A stretch of 64,000 nucleotides of DNA from Bacteroidales bacterium (GCA_017476575.1 JAFUZO010000050.1:17575-81574); one strand, 5' to 3'. Counted from the first letter of the stretch, positions 36,302-46,253 are shown. Made by a program: numbers and translations. Notes: generated by a model not told the origin, from the sequence alone.

Positions 36302-37120
36302 TCAAGATTCGAAGTCCGGATTGATGATGATACGGCCGCAGTGCTCACAGATGATCAGTTTGCGGTTCGATGCCACCTCGACGAGGCGCTGCGGGGTGAT
36401 GGTGTTGAAACAGCCGCCGCAGGAGTCGCCGTTGTAGACGGACACGACGGCCAGGTGGTTGTGCACGCTCTGGCGGATGCGCTCGTAGGCGCTCATGGTC
36501 CGGGCGTCGATGCGGGCTGCGCAGGCGTTGCGGCGGGCCTGGAGTCCGGCCTCCTCTTTGGCAGTGGACTCGACGATGACGGAGAGTTCCTGCTTCTTGG
36601 ACTTGAGGTCTTCGGTGCGGATAGACACCCGGTCCTTCAGGTCTTCGAGCTCAGCCTTGCGGCCGGCGATCTCGAAGCGGGTGTCAGTGATGTTCTTCTC
36701 GTCGATCTGGCGGAGGAGTTCCTGGTTCTCGATCTCCTTGTTGAGGGAATCGTACTCGCGGCTGTTGGCGATGGTTTCGAGCTGGCGCTGGTACTTCTCG
36801 ATGGTGCTCTCATGCTCGGCGATCGAGAGCTTGGCGTCGGCGATGTTGCGGTTGAGCTGGTCCACGACAGCCGTGACCTGGGCGCAACGGGCCTTGAGGT
36901 CGGCAATCTCGCCTTCGAGGGCCTCGACCTCCTCCGGAAGTTCGCCGCGGAGCTGGACGATCTTGTCGATTTCGGAATCCGCCGCCTGGAGTTCATATAT
37001 CGTCTTGAGCTTCTCCTCGACGGTCATGTCTGAATCGGCGAAGTTCTTCTGGAGGGAAACGAAGGTCTCGTGCTGATCGATCGGTGCCTCAACCTTCTGG
37101 ATGGTTTTCTTCGTTGCCAT
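36302..37120 (-). CDS. Coiled-coil protein with C4 zinc ribbon (CT398/zf-RING_7 type)
   Basis: 272 residues. A long charged coiled coil (about residues 30-215, with runs such as ALEGEIADLKARCAQVTAVV) followed by a C-terminal zinc ribbon with two Cys pairs, CGGC near residue 232 and CEHC near residue 258. The family is widespread and of unclear function, often called a C4-type zinc ribbon or a putative nucleic-acid-binding protein. It starts 21 nt after nif3. Confidence 0.9.
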   Translation of the reverse strand: MATKKTIQKVEAPIDQHETFVSLQKNFADSDMTVEEKLKTIYELQAADSEIDKIVQLRGELPEEVEALEGEIADLKARCAQVTAVVDQLNRNIADAKLSIAEHESTIEKYQRQLETIANSREYDSLNKEIENQELLRQIDEKNITDTRFEIAGRKAELEDLKDRVSIRTEDLKSKKQELSVIVESTAKEEAGLQARRNACAARIDARTMSAYERIRQSVHNHLAVVSVYNGDSCGGCFNTITPQRLVEVASNRKLIICEHCGRIIINPDFES

Positions 37121-37141
37121 ATGGTAATAATCGATTATATG

Positions 37142-37921
37142 TCAATAATAGTAGCGGACCGGATTGCTCCGTCCGAGCGTGTCGCTGATGCGGACCGCAA
37201 AGGTAGGAAATTTTTCGCGGATTACCTTGCATAAAATCTCCACAATCTCCACTTCGCTCTCGAAATGCCCGATATCCATGACCATGAAGCCCTTCGGGGT
37301 AAAGAAATGGTGGTAGCTGATGTCGGCCGATATATACAGGTCGGCGCCGGAGCGTATCGCAGCCGGAATCTCGCTTCCGCCGGATCCGCCGCAGAGGGCG
37401 ACCCGGCGGAAGGGGGTCTCCAGCGGACGGGAACTGCGGACCACCTCCAGGCCGAACTTCTCCTTGACATAGGCAAGCGCCTCGGAACCGGTCATCGGAC
37501 AAGGCAGGTTGCCGACGGCTCCGAGACCGTAGCCGCCTTCATCTTCCAGGATGGCGATATCCGTCAATCCCAGCCGTCGGGCCATAGCCCCGCTCACCCC
37601 CTCGATGACCTTGTCAGCCGTCGTGTGGGCGGCATAGACGGAGATTCCCGCACGGACCGCACGGATGACGGCGTCCGAAACCGGGTCGCCGGGCCGGATC
37701 TGCCGGATGCCCTTGAACAGGAGCGGATGATGCGTGATGACCATGTCGCAGCCCTTCTCCACGGCCTCGTCGAGGAGTTCCGCCGTACAGTCGAAACCGA
37801 TAAGGACACCGCATACCTCGTCCTCCGGCGAGCCGATGCAGAGCCCGCTGTTGTCCCAGTCCTCCTGGATGCGGAGCGGGGCGAACGCCTCGAGGGCAGC
37901 TGTGATATCGCCGACTCTCAT
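37142..37921 (-). CDS. NIF3-like dinuclear metal centre protein
   Basis: 259 residues, full family length without the optional insert domain. Metal ligands: His pair in VITHHPLLFKG, Asp in HTTADKV (the usual HTN-D region) and the C-terminal GHFESE. The family includes YbgI and GTP cyclohydrolase I type 2-like proteins; the substrate is uncertain. The start overlaps the MerR stop as ATGA. Confidence 0.92.
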   Translation of the reverse strand: MRVGDITAALEAFAPLRIQEDWDNSGLCIGSPEDEVCGVLIGFDCTAELLDEAVEKGCDMVITHHPLLFKGIRQIRPGDPVSDAVIRAVRAGISVYAAHTTADKVIEGVSGAMARRLGLTDIAILEDEGGYGLGAVGNLPCPMTGSEALAYVKEKFGLEVVRSSRPLETPFRRVALCGGSGGSEIPAAIRSGADLYISADISYHHFFTPKGFMVMDIGHFESEVEIVEILCKVIREKFPTFAVRISDTLGRSNPVRYYY

Positions 37922-38235
37922 AAGGACTTGCGCACTTCGACGAGTTGTTCCCGGACGTTGCGGAGTGCGGTCAGCGCCTTGACACGGGCCTCCACGCTGC
38001 GGTGGTCCTCCGCGAGCCGGGCGGCCGCCCCTTCCAGGGTCAATCCTTGCCGCTTGACCATCAGTTGGACCTGCTTCAGGGTCTCGACATCCGCCTCGTG
38101 GAAGAGGCGGTTGCCTTTGGCATTGCGGGCCGGCTTGATGTACTTTTCGAAGTAGTTGCTCCAATAGCGGACGGCGGAAGTGCTCTCACCCAGCAGGGCG
38201 GCCACTTCTCCCATAGTATAAATTGTCTTTGCCAT
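37918..38235 (-). CDS. MerR-family transcriptional regulator
   Basis: 105 residues. The N-terminal winged HTH is typical MerR (TMGEVAALLGESTSAVRYWS, then NAKGNRLFHEADVETLKQV), with a short helical tail and no effector domain, as in the small MerR proteins of Bacteroidota. A -7 box TAACTTTG (38241-38248) ends 5 nt before the ATG. Translationally coupled to nif3. Confidence 0.9.
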   Translation of the reverse strand: MAKTIYTMGEVAALLGESTSAVRYWSNYFEKYIKPARNAKGNRLFHEADVETLKQVQLMVKRQGLTLEGAAARLAEDHRSVEARVKALTALRNVREQLVEVRKSL

Positions 38236-38240
38236 GATTG

Positions 38241-38248
38241 CAAAGTTA
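38241..38248 (-). promoter_or_regulatory. -7 box of the MerR gene, leaderless spacing
   Basis: TAACTTTG on the minus strand, then CAATC, then ATG. Confidence 0.6.
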
Positions 38249-38274
38249 GTGGTTTTTCGTGGAATTACCACGGA

Positions 38275-39180
38275 TCAGTCCAGCGATTGTGCCGTACTCA
38301 CCGACATATAGAGCATTTTAGCGTACTCGTCGGGGGTGACGGAAGCGAAAAGGTAGTTGACGGGGTCCTGGATCTCACCGTTCCGGAGGACTTCGTAGTG
38401 CAGGTGCGGAGCGAAAGCCCCGGCCGATATCCCTACGGTTCCTACCTGCTGGCCGCGTTTCACGGACCGGCCCCGGACTACACTGATGTCACCCAGAAGG
38501 GCGTAACGAGTCACGTAGCCGCTTCCGTGGTCGATTTCGACGATGTTGCCGAGCCCCTTGCGCGAACGGAGCACGTCCCGGACCGTCCCGTCCGCCACCG
38601 CATAGACAGGTTCGCCTTGCGGGGCGATCAGGTCGATGCCTTCATGGTGCATCTCGACCTTGTAGACCGGGTTGTGCTTGAGACCGACCGAGGCACCGGT
38701 CTGCACATAGGACATGTCCGCCAGGGGGAGGGTCAGCGGGGGCAAACTGTCCCGGCGCTCTTCCAGGAGGCGGTAGATTTTCCGGAAACTCTCCTGCACA
38801 TGGTCTGCCATCATCATCAGGCTCTCTGTCTTGGAGGTAGAGTACGAGAGGTAGAAACTGTCAGAAAGCGAATCGCTGTCCGCAATCAGGTCGGCCGCCG
38901 TCACCGGATCCAGAGTCGGCGCACCAGTCTCGAACAGACGGCGGTAGATGGCATCATCCTTCACGAGGAGACCCTCTACGACATCCCCGATCAGACGTTC
39001 CTTTTCCTTGAGCCGTGGATAGAGGCGCTCGTACTGGCGGTTCTCCCGGTCGAGCCGGCGCTCCTCCTCGGTGGACAGGAGCAGGGCAAAGGCGATATAG
39101 AACACTACGGACAGGGACACCGTGGCGAGAAAATAGCGCACGATGCCGCCGAGGATACTTTCCTTCCTCTTCCTTCTCAT
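38275..39180 (-). CDS. M23 peptidoglycan endopeptidase, membrane-anchored
   Basis: 301 residues: short basic N-terminus, one membrane helix (YFLATVSLSVVFYIAFALLL), a coiled-coil segment, then an M23 domain. Zinc-site motifs are MHHEGIDL (HxxxD type) and HLHYEV. The family cleaves peptidoglycan cross-links, or, if degenerate, activates amidases. Overlaps the upstream M23 gene as ATGA (39177-39180); the tandem suggests a duplicated pair. Confidence 0.92.
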   Translation of the reverse strand: MRRKRKESILGGIVRYFLATVSLSVVFYIAFALLLSTEEERRLDRENRQYERLYPRLKEKERLIGDVVEGLLVKDDAIYRRLFETGAPTLDPVTAADLIADSDSLSDSFYLSYSTSKTESLMMMADHVQESFRKIYRLLEERRDSLPPLTLPLADMSYVQTGASVGLKHNPVYKVEMHHEGIDLIAPQGEPVYAVADGTVRDVLRSRKGLGNIVEIDHGSGYVTRYALLGDISVVRGRSVKRGQQVGTVGISAGAFAPHLHYEVLRNGEIQDPVNYLFASVTPDEYAKMLYMSVSTAQSLD

Positions 39181-40130
39181 CGCCTGACAGGTTTGCGGAC
39201 CATCCCGGCATAGTCCTCTGCAGAGATATCCAGGTCCATGAAATTCGCCGGATTGACATAATCCTTCCGGTACATGACCTCATAGTGGAGGTGCGGTCCG
39301 GTGATGCGGCCGGACTTGCCGCTCAGTCCCAGGCAGTCGCCGCGGGAGACCTTCTGCCCTTCATACACATCGATGCGGCTCAGATGGGCATACCGGGTCC
39401 GGTAGCCATAGCCATGCTCGATCTCGACATGGTTGCCGTAGCCGTAGAAATCATGGGCGACCTTGACGACGGTTCCGTCACCCGTTACAAAGACAGGATT
39501 GCCGGGCGGGCAGGCAAAGTCCATGCCGGTATGAAGTTTCCCGAATCCGGTAATCGGATCGCTCCGGTAGCCGAACGGACTGGAAAGCCGGTAGGTCGAA
39601 GGGTCGGTGTCCATCGGCGGGATGGCCGGGATGCAGGAAGCCCGGTCGCCGGCCGTGCGGGCCATCGCTACCACGTCATCGAAGGACTTGGACTGGACGT
39701 ACGCCTTCTTCTCCATCACATCCAGCCGGAGGGCGATGGCCTTGAGAGGGCCGCCTTCCAGCCAGGCATAGCGGTCGACACCGCCGAAACCGGCCCCGCG
39801 CACCTCCTGCGGAATCTCGTCCATGCCGTAGACGGAGCGATAGATCCGGTCGTCACGCACGGAAAGCAGGCCGAGGACCTCGTCGTACTGGTCCAGCTGG
39901 GCAGACATCCGCTCGATGCGGGTGGTCCAGTCTGCGTTGCGGCGCTTGAGGATGGCGGTCTTAGGAAGGTCCAGCCCCAGCACGGACACATAGAACCACA
40001 GGTACGCGAAGAACAAGGCAGCGCCTCCCAGCACTACCCCCAGCACCTTCCTGCCGCGATGCTTCCGTTCCTCCTGGATCTCGACGATCAGCGTCTCCGG
40101 GTCTACGATGTATTTCTTGATCTTGGACAT
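39177..40130 (-). CDS. M23 peptidoglycan endopeptidase, membrane-anchored (first of tandem)
   Basis: 317 residues with the same layout as its neighbour: cytoplasmic basic start (MSKIKKYIVDPETLIVEIQE), one membrane helix (VVLGGAALFFAYLWFYVSVL), a coil, then M23 with KLHTGMDFACPPG and GPHLHYEVMYR. Start at ATG 40130; longer frames run into the promoter. The -7 box TATATTTG (40136-40143) ends 5 nt before the ATG. First gene of the long minus-strand run to rnfA. Confidence 0.93.
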   Translation of the reverse strand: MSKIKKYIVDPETLIVEIQEERKHRGRKVLGVVLGGAALFFAYLWFYVSVLGLDLPKTAILKRRNADWTTRIERMSAQLDQYDEVLGLLSVRDDRIYRSVYGMDEIPQEVRGAGFGGVDRYAWLEGGPLKAIALRLDVMEKKAYVQSKSFDDVVAMARTAGDRASCIPAIPPMDTDPSTYRLSSPFGYRSDPITGFGKLHTGMDFACPPGNPVFVTGDGTVVKVAHDFYGYGNHVEIEHGYGYRTRYAHLSRIDVYEGQKVSRGDCLGLSGKSGRITGPHLHYEVMYRKDYVNPANFMDLDISAEDYAGMVRKPVRR

Positions 40131-40135
40131 TCCTG

Positions 40136-40143
40136 CAAATATA
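40136..40143 (-). promoter_or_regulatory. -7 box of the M23 tandem, leaderless spacing
   Basis: TATATTTG on the minus strand, then CAGGA, then ATG. Confidence 0.65.
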
Positions 40144-40261
40144 GCATTTTTTGTGTAACCGCCTTTCCGTGCATATTCTATGCCAAGGGCGAGCGCTTCC
40201 GGACCGGCCTGTTTGGACGGGATTCCAGGGCGCACGTGTTTCATTTGTGCGTAAAATATTG

Positions 40262-40269
40262 TATTTTTG
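40262..40269 (+). promoter_or_regulatory. -7 box of alaS
   Basis: TATTTTTG, exact consensus, 24 nt before the alaS ATG. Confidence 0.65.
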
Positions 40270-40293
40270 CAAGCTTAAATTGTTAATGGAGCT

Positions 40294-42909
40294 ATGACTG
40301 CAAAAGAGATTAGACAGAAGTACCTGGAATTCTTCGCCTCGAAGGGACACACGATCGTGCCGTCGGCACCGATGGTGGTCAAGAACGACCCGACGCTGAT
40401 GTTCACCAACGCGGGCATGAATCAGTTCAAGGATATCTTCCTCGGCAATACCACGCCGAAGTTCCATCGCGCGACAGATTCGCAGAAGTGCCTCAGGGTG
40501 AGCGGAAAGCACAACGACCTGGAGGCTGTGGGCCATGATGGGCGACACCACACGATGTTCGAGATGCTGGGCAACTGGAGCTTTGGCGACTACTTCAAGA
40601 CCGAGGCCATCGACTGGGCCTGGGAGCTGCTGACCGAGGTGTACAAGATCGATCCGGCCAAACTCTATGCCACTGTCTTCGAAGGCTCCGGGGACGACGG
40701 GACCGAACTGGACACCGAGGCACAGGCCGCCTGGCTCAAGCATATGAGCGCCGACCATGTCCTCCTGGGCAACAAACACGACAACTTCTGGGAGATGGGC
40801 GACACCGGCCCCTGCGGTCCCTGCTCCGAAATCCATATCGACCTGCGCAGCGACGGGGAGATCGCCGCGAAGCCGGGCCGGGAACTGGTGAACACCGACA
40901 ACGACGAGGTCATCGAGATCTGGAACCTCGTGTTCATGCAGTACAACCGCAAGGCCGACGGCCACCTGGAGCCGCTGCCTGCCAAGAATATCGACACTGG
41001 CATGGGCTTCGAACGACTCTGCATGGTGCTCCAGGGCAAGGATTCCAACTACGAGACCGACGTGTTCAGCGGGCTCATCCACCGGGTGGAGGAACTTTCC
41101 GGCCACCGGTACGCCGAGGGCGGACAGGTGGAAGTAGCCATGCGTGTGGTCGCCGACCATATCCGCGCCATCGCCTTCTCCATCGCCGACGGCCAGCTGC
41201 CGTCCAACGTGAAGGCCGGCTACGTCATCCGCCGCATCCTGCGCCGGGCCGTCCGCTACGGCTATACCTTCCTCGGCTTCAACGAGCCCTTCCTCACCCG
41301 CCTCATCCCGCAGCTCGTGGACGACATGGGCGAGGCCTATCCTGAACTGAAGGCCCAGCAGAAGCTCATCGAGAGTGTCATCCGCGAGGAGGAGAATGCC
41401 TTCCTCCGCACCCTCGACCGCGGAATCCGGATGCTGGAGGACAATATGGCCCGCCATGCCGACACGAAGGTCCTTCCGGGCACCGATGCCTTCGTCCTCT
41501 ATGACACCTATGGCTTCCCCATCGACTTGACGGAGCTGATCGCCACCGAGAAGGGCTATACCGTGGATCTGGAAGGCTTCCAGGCCGAGCTGCAGAAACA
41601 GAAGGAACGTGCCCGCGCCGCCACCACCAACGAATTCGGCGACTGGATCGAGTTCGCCGCCGGGGAGGAGGTCGAGTTCATCGGCTACGACCGGCTCTCC
41701 TACGAGGGCGCGACCCTCCTCAAGCAGCGCACCGTCAAGCAGAAGAACCGCGAACTCTACCAACTCGTCTTCGACAAGACCCCGTTCTATGCCGAGATGG
41801 GCGGCCAGGTCGGGGATACCGGCTTCATCGTCGGCGCCTCCGGCGAGAAGATCGCCATCCTCAACACCGTCAAGGAAAACAACCTGACCAACCACCTCGC
41901 CGAGCGCCTGCCCGCCGACGGGACGCAGCCGTTCGACCTCCATGTCGATGCGGACCGCCGCCTCCGGACCATGGCCAACCACACCGCGACCCACCTCGTG
42001 GACCAGGCCCTCCGGGAAGTCCTCGGCACCCATGTCGAGCAGAAGGGCTCCTTCGTGGGGCCGGACTACTTCCGCTTCGACTTCTCGCACTTCGCCAAGG
42101 TGACCGACGAGGAGATCGCCCGGGTGGAAGCCCTGGTCAACGAGCGCATCCGCGCCGACTACCCGCTGGAGGAGAAGCGCGACGCCACGATGGCCGAGGC
42201 CCAGGCCATGGGCGCCATCGCCCTGTTCGGCGAGAAGTACGGCGATGTGGTCCGCGTCGTCAAGTTCGGCGGTTCCGTCGAACTCTGCGGCGGCACCCAT
42301 GCTGCCTCCACCGGACGCCTCGGCCTGTTCAAAATCCTGTCCGAGAGCGCCGTCGCAGCCGGTGTCCGCCGGATCGAGTGCGTCACCGGGGCCGCCGCCG
42401 AAGCCTATGTCAAGGGATTGGAAGACGTCCTGAGGAGCGCCCGCAGCTTCTTCAACAATGTGCCCGACCTGACCGGGGCCATCCGCAAACTGGTCGAGGA
42501 CAATGCCGAAATCCACAAGAAACTGGAAGAGGCAGCCGCCGAAAAGGCGACGCAGTTCGCCGAGAGGGTCAGTGCCACGGCCGGGACGGTGAACGGCATC
42601 CGGGTCGCCCGGTTCGACCTGTCCGTCGACCCGGCCCTCGCACGCACCGCCGCCTTGCTCCTGCAGAAGAAGGCCGAGAACCTGGTGGTCGCCGGGGCCT
42701 TCGAGTTCGGCGGCAAGCCGAACCTCATCCTGATGTACTCCGCCGACCTGGTCGCCAAGGGCAAGAACGCCGGCAAGGACATCCGCGAGGCCGCCCGGCT
42801 CATCCAGGGCGGCGGCGGCGGACAGCCCGGCCTCGCCACCGCCGGGGGCCGCGACGTGGACGCCCTCCCCGCCGCCCTCGACAAACTGGTCGAGCTGGCC
42901 ACGGCGTAG
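40294..42909 (+). CDS. alaS: Alanyl-tRNA synthetase
   Basis: 871 residues, full length. Class II catalytic core at the N-terminus ([31 protein letters not shown]), editing domain zinc ligands in [12 protein letters not shown] and [15 protein letters not shown], and a C-terminal DHHA1 domain rich in Gly (QGGGGGQPG). Charges tRNA-Ala. The antisense strand has a 1063-codon open frame, which is a GC artefact. Confidence 0.98.
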   Translation: MTAKEIRQKYLEFFASKGHTIVPSAPMVVKNDPTLMFTNAGMNQFKDIFLGNTTPKFHRATDSQKCLRVSGKHNDLEAVGHDGRHHTMFEMLGNWSFGDYFKTEAIDWAWELLTEVYKIDPAKLYATVFEGSGDDGTELDTEAQAAWLKHMSADHVLLGNKHDNFWEMGDTGPCGPCSEIHIDLRSDGEIAAKPGRELVNTDNDEVIEIWNLVFMQYNRKADGHLEPLPAKNIDTGMGFERLCMVLQGKDSNYETDVFSGLIHRVEELSGHRYAEGGQVEVAMRVVADHIRAIAFSIADGQLPSNVKAGYVIRRILRRAVRYGYTFLGFNEPFLTRLIPQLVDDMGEAYPELKAQQKLIESVIREEENAFLRTLDRGIRMLEDNMARHADTKVLPGTDAFVLYDTYGFPIDLTELIATEKGYTVDLEGFQAELQKQKERARAATTNEFGDWIEFAAGEEVEFIGYDRLSYEGATLLKQRTVKQKNRELYQLVFDKTPFYAEMGGQVGDTGFIVGASGEKIAILNTVKENNLTNHLAERLPADGTQPFDLHVDADRRLRTMANHTATHLVDQALREVLGTHVEQKGSFVGPDYFRFDFSHFAKVTDEEIARVEALVNERIRADYPLEEKRDATMAEAQAMGAIALFGEKYGDVVRVVKFGGSVELCGGTHAASTGRLGLFKILSESAVAAGVRRIECVTGAAAEAYVKGLEDVLRSARSFFNNVPDLTGAIRKLVEDNAEIHKKLEEAAAEKATQFAERVSATAGTVNGIRVARFDLSVDPALARTAALLLQKKAENLVVAGAFEFGGKPNLILMYSADLVAKGKNAGKDIREAARLIQGGGGGQPGLATAGGRDVDALPAALDKLVELATA

Positions 42910-42931
42910 AATTTGTTGAATCCGTCCCCGG

Positions 42932-45373
42932 ATGAAGAGACTGGACCGATTCATATTGAAATCGTTCGTAGGACCGTTCGCAGCGATCCTGCTGATTGTC
43001 ATCTTCATCCTCGTGATGCAGTTCCTGTGGCTATATATCGATGAACTGGTCGGCAAGGGATTGCAGTTCAAGGTCATCCTCGAATTCCTCATGTGGGGGA
43101 GCTGCCAGGTGCTGCCGCTGGCCCTGCCGCTGGCAACCTTGCTTTCTTCCATGATGACCCTCGGCCAGATGGGCGAGAACTACGAACTTACCGCCATCAA
43201 GGCCTCCGGCATCTCCCTCACCCGGATCCTCCTGCCCCTGACGGTCGCCAGCGCCGTCATCAGCGTCGGCGCCTTCTTCATCGGCGACCGCCTCGTGCCG
43301 TACTCCATCAACCAGATCTACACCATGCGTGACGACATCGGGCGCACGAAGTCCGAGATCAAGATTCCTGTCGGCACCTTCTACGACGGCATCGAGGGCT
43401 ACATCCTCCGGGTCGATGCGCGGGACGAGAAGTCCGGCATGATGCACGGGGTGATGGTCTACGACCACTCCGGCAACAAGGGCAACACCCGCCTGACCGT
43501 CGCCGACAGCGGCATCATGAAAATGTCCAAGGCCAAGGACTACCTGACTTTCCAACTCTTCTCCGGCGTCAACTACCAGGAGACCAACACCCGCAAGTAC
43601 CGCGACACCACCCTCGCCCTCCAGCGTATCCAGTTCTCCCGCCAGGAGATGATCATCCCCCTGGAGAACTATGCCTTCCACCATTCCGATTCCGCCCGCT
43701 ATGGAGAACAAGTCAAATCCATGAACATCAAACAGTTGAACCATGGACACGATTCCCTTTCCCTGCTGGCCTCCGACGGCTTGGAGAGGCACATGCGGGA
43801 CCTTTCGAACAGCAGCGGACTGATGTACCGCAGCCAACTCGACACCTCCTGGAAGGCATCCGGCAAGAAGCCTCTCCCGCCGGGCGATCCCTCCTGGAAA
43901 TCCCTCAAAGACGAGAAGCGGGCCTATGAATCCGCCTCCGCCAGCGCCTCGCAGATGGAATCCACCCTCCGCAGCCAGAGCATGGACGCCTACGAATACA
44001 CCCGGCTCCTCCGCTGGACCAGCGTGGAAATATGGAAGAAATATGCCCAAGCCCTCGCCTGTTTCATCCTCTTCTTCATCGGAGCCCCCCTCGGCGCCCT
44101 CATCAAGAAGGGCGGACTGGGGACCCCGGCCATCGTGTCCATCCTGTTCTTCGTCCTCTACTGGGTCGTCGACATCACCGGCACCAAACTGGCCCGGGAC
44201 GGTGCCGTAGGCGCATTCGGAGGCGATTTCATCTCCGCCTTCGTGCTGGCCCCCATCGGCGGATTCCTCACCTGGAAGGCCATCCAGGATTCCTCCCTGT
44301 TCAACATGGACGGTCTCAAGACCGGATGGCGTAAAATCAGAAGCAAAGTCATGTCCTTCTTCAGGAAAACCCGCATCGTCTACATGGGCACGCCCGAATT
44401 CGCCGTAGCCCCGCTGGACGCCCTTGTCAAAGGGAAATACCAAGTCGTCGGCGTCGTGACCGTGGCAGACAAACCCAGCGGCCGCGGCCTCAAGATGAAC
44501 GAGAGCGCCGTCAAGAAGTACGCCGTGGAGCATGGCATCCCGGTGCTCCAGCCGGAAAAACTCAAAGACCCGGCCTTCCTCGAAGCGCTCGCCGCATGGA
44601 AGGCGGACCTTTTCGTCATCGTCGGCTTCCGGATGCTGCCGGAAGTAGTCTGGAGCATGCCAAAGATGGGCACGTTCAACCTTCATGCCGCCCTGCTGCC
44701 GCAGTACCGCGGCGCCGCCCCGATCAACTGGGCAGTCATCAACGGCGAGAACATCACCGGGGTCACCACCTTCATGATCGACCGGCAGATCGACACGGGC
44801 GGCATCATCCTGAGGCAGGACTGCCGCATCGCCCCGACCGATACGGCCGGCGACGTCCATGACCGGCTCATGGGACTCGGCGCCCAGCTGGTCGTCGACA
44901 CGGTCGAGGGGCTGATCCAGAACAATGTCGAGACCCGGGTCCAGCGCAGTTTCATCCAGGGTTCCGAACTCCTCAAGCCCGCCCCGAAGCTCACCCGCGA
45001 GCTCCAACACATCGACTGGAACGACACGACCCGCAATGTCTACAACCTCATCCGCGGCCTGTCCCCTTTCCCTTGTGCGTTCACCGAGCTGGTACGGGAC
45101 AGCGGGACTCCGCAACAGCTGAAAATCTATTTCGGCGAGATGCGCGACGACCTGCACGCCGATCCGGGCACCGTGCTCTCCGACGGCAAGACCTACCTGG
45201 CCGTCGCCACCTCCGACGGTGCCATCGCCCTCACCGACCTCCAGCTCGCCGGCAAGAAGCGCATGGACGTGAAATCCTTCCTCCTCGGCTTCCGTGAACC
45301 AGCCTCCTACACCACCACCCCGGGTACTTCTCGGGCTGAAATCGCCAAGACCAAGCCGGAGGAGGACGCATGA
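42932..45373 (+). CDS. LptF/LptG-family permease fused to methionyl-tRNA formyltransferase
   Basis: 813 residues in one uninterrupted frame. Residues 1 to about 470 are a YjgP/YjgQ (LptF/G) permease: an N-terminal helix (FAAILLIVIFILVMQFLWL), MMTLGQMGENYELTAIKASG, a periplasmic beta-jellyroll and three C-terminal helices (IGAPLGALIKKGGLG). Residues about 478-813 are a complete Fmt: IVYMGTPEFAVAPL, the catalytic NLHAALLPQYRGAAPINWA and IDTGG. LptF/G moves LPS to the cell surface; Fmt formylates initiator tRNA. An internal ATG at 44350 could let Fmt be made separately. Overlaps thiN by 4 nt. Confidence 0.88.
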   Translation: MKRLDRFILKSFVGPFAAILLIVIFILVMQFLWLYIDELVGKGLQFKVILEFLMWGSCQVLPLALPLATLLSSMMTLGQMGENYELTAIKASGISLTRILLPLTVASAVISVGAFFIGDRLVPYSINQIYTMRDDIGRTKSEIKIPVGTFYDGIEGYILRVDARDEKSGMMHGVMVYDHSGNKGNTRLTVADSGIMKMSKAKDYLTFQLFSGVNYQETNTRKYRDTTLALQRIQFSRQEMIIPLENYAFHHSDSARYGEQVKSMNIKQLNHGHDSLSLLASDGLERHMRDLSNSSGLMYRSQLDTSWKASGKKPLPPGDPSWKSLKDEKRAYESASASASQMESTLRSQSMDAYEYTRLLRWTSVEIWKKYAQALACFILFFIGAPLGALIKKGGLGTPAIVSILFFVLYWVVDITGTKLARDGAVGAFGGDFISAFVLAPIGGFLTWKAIQDSSLFNMDGLKTGWRKIRSKVMSFFRKTRIVYMGTPEFAVAPLDALVKGKYQVVGVVTVADKPSGRGLKMNESAVKKYAVEHGIPVLQPEKLKDPAFLEALAAWKADLFVIVGFRMLPEVVWSMPKMGTFNLHAALLPQYRGAAPINWAVINGENITGVTTFMIDRQIDTGGIILRQDCRIAPTDTAGDVHDRLMGLGAQLVVDTVEGLIQNNVETRVQRSFIQGSELLKPAPKLTRELQHIDWNDTTRNVYNLIRGLSPFPCAFTELVRDSGTPQQLKIYFGEMRDDLHADPGTVLSDGKTYLAVATSDGAIALTDLQLAGKKRMDVKSFLLGFREPASYTTTPGTSRAEIAKTKPEEDA

Positions 45374-46023
45374 AACATATCGTCATCCTCTGCGACGGGG
45401 AGTTTCCCCGGAAGCCGTATCCGTTGCACCTCCTGGAGACGGCCGATGCCGTGGTGTGTTGCGACGGGGCGGTGCTGAAATACGAACGCTACCTGAAGCG
45501 GACGGGCCGGAACGGCCTCCCTGAGGCGGTTGTGGGCGACATGGACACGCTGCCGCCCTCGCAGCAGAAGCGGTTTGCGTCCCGGATTGTCCACGAGACG
45601 GAACAAGACTTCAACGACATGACCAAGGCGATGCGGTATGTACTTTCCCGCCATCCGGACGTGACGGACATCCATATCCTGGGTGCAAGCGGGCGCCGGG
45701 AGGACCATACCGTCGGCAACCTGTCGCTCCTGATGGAGTACACCCGCCTGTTCGACCTCGGCGGTATCCGCGTGGATCTGGTCTCGGACTACTCGACCGC
45801 CTTCGCCGTCACCGACACCTGCGAACTGCATGTCGGACAAGGACGGCGCTTCTCGCTTTTCTCGCCGGACAATTCGCTCACCATCCAGTCCGAAGGCCTT
45901 GTGTGGCCGACCGACGGCGTCGTCTTCGACAACTGGTGGAAAGCCACCCTCAACCGGGCTTCCGCCGACATCGTCACCCTCACTTTCTCCCACCCCTCCC
46001 TCGCCCTCGTCATTCTCGACTGA
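45370..46023 (+). CDS. thiN: Thiamine diphosphokinase
   Basis: 217 residues. Family motifs: VVGDMDTLP, TEQDFNDMTKAMRYVL, and LGASGRREDHTVGNLSLLME. Converts thiamine to thiamine pyrophosphate, the cofactor of transketolase. Starts at ATGA overlapping the fusion gene. No TPP riboswitch is visible, as expected for an internal operon gene. Confidence 0.93.
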   Translation: MKHIVILCDGEFPRKPYPLHLLETADAVVCCDGAVLKYERYLKRTGRNGLPEAVVGDMDTLPPSQQKRFASRIVHETEQDFNDMTKAMRYVLSRHPDVTDIHILGASGRREDHTVGNLSLLMEYTRLFDLGGIRVDLVSDYSTAFAVTDTCELHVGQGRRFSLFSPDNSLTIQSEGLVWPTDGVVFDNWWKATLNRASADIVTLTFSHPSLALVILD

Positions 46024-46225
46024 GACATGCGGCAGCCGTGACGCCGCCGGTCTCCGGACGCCCCGCATGCGGAGTGCCCCTGCATAGCATGGGCAGGAAG
46101 CTCCTCATATTCATAAGTTTCCGTACTTTCCTCTCTGCAAATCGCGCGAGAAAAAAAAGCATAATCCAATGATTAGCAACACGTTACATTTTACGTAGCG
46201 ATTTGGTAGATTGGCAGAAAAGCGT

Positions 46226-46233
46226 TATTTTTG
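46226..46233 (+). promoter_or_regulatory. Promoter of the iron-sulfur/aldo-keto reductase operon
   Basis: -7 box TATTTTTG with TTTG at 46202-46205 as -33 and a 20-nt spacer; ATG 20 nt downstream. The rest of 46024-46225 shows no gene. Confidence 0.65.
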
Positions 46234-46253
46234 TCGGAAACAGATAAAAGGAT

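Noticed and set aside
39961..43152. 1063-codon minus-strand open frame
   Set aside because: It is antisense to alaS, whose protein is complete and conserved. High GC keeps the opposite frame open.
43031..45157. 708-codon minus-strand open frame
   Set aside because: Shadow of the LptF/G-Fmt gene; no recognisable domains and low-complexity Asp/Glu/Gly/Val composition.
45374..46023. TPP riboswitch at thiN
   Set aside because: thiN begins inside the upstream gene (ATGA overlap), leaving no leader, and no THI-box sequence was seen.
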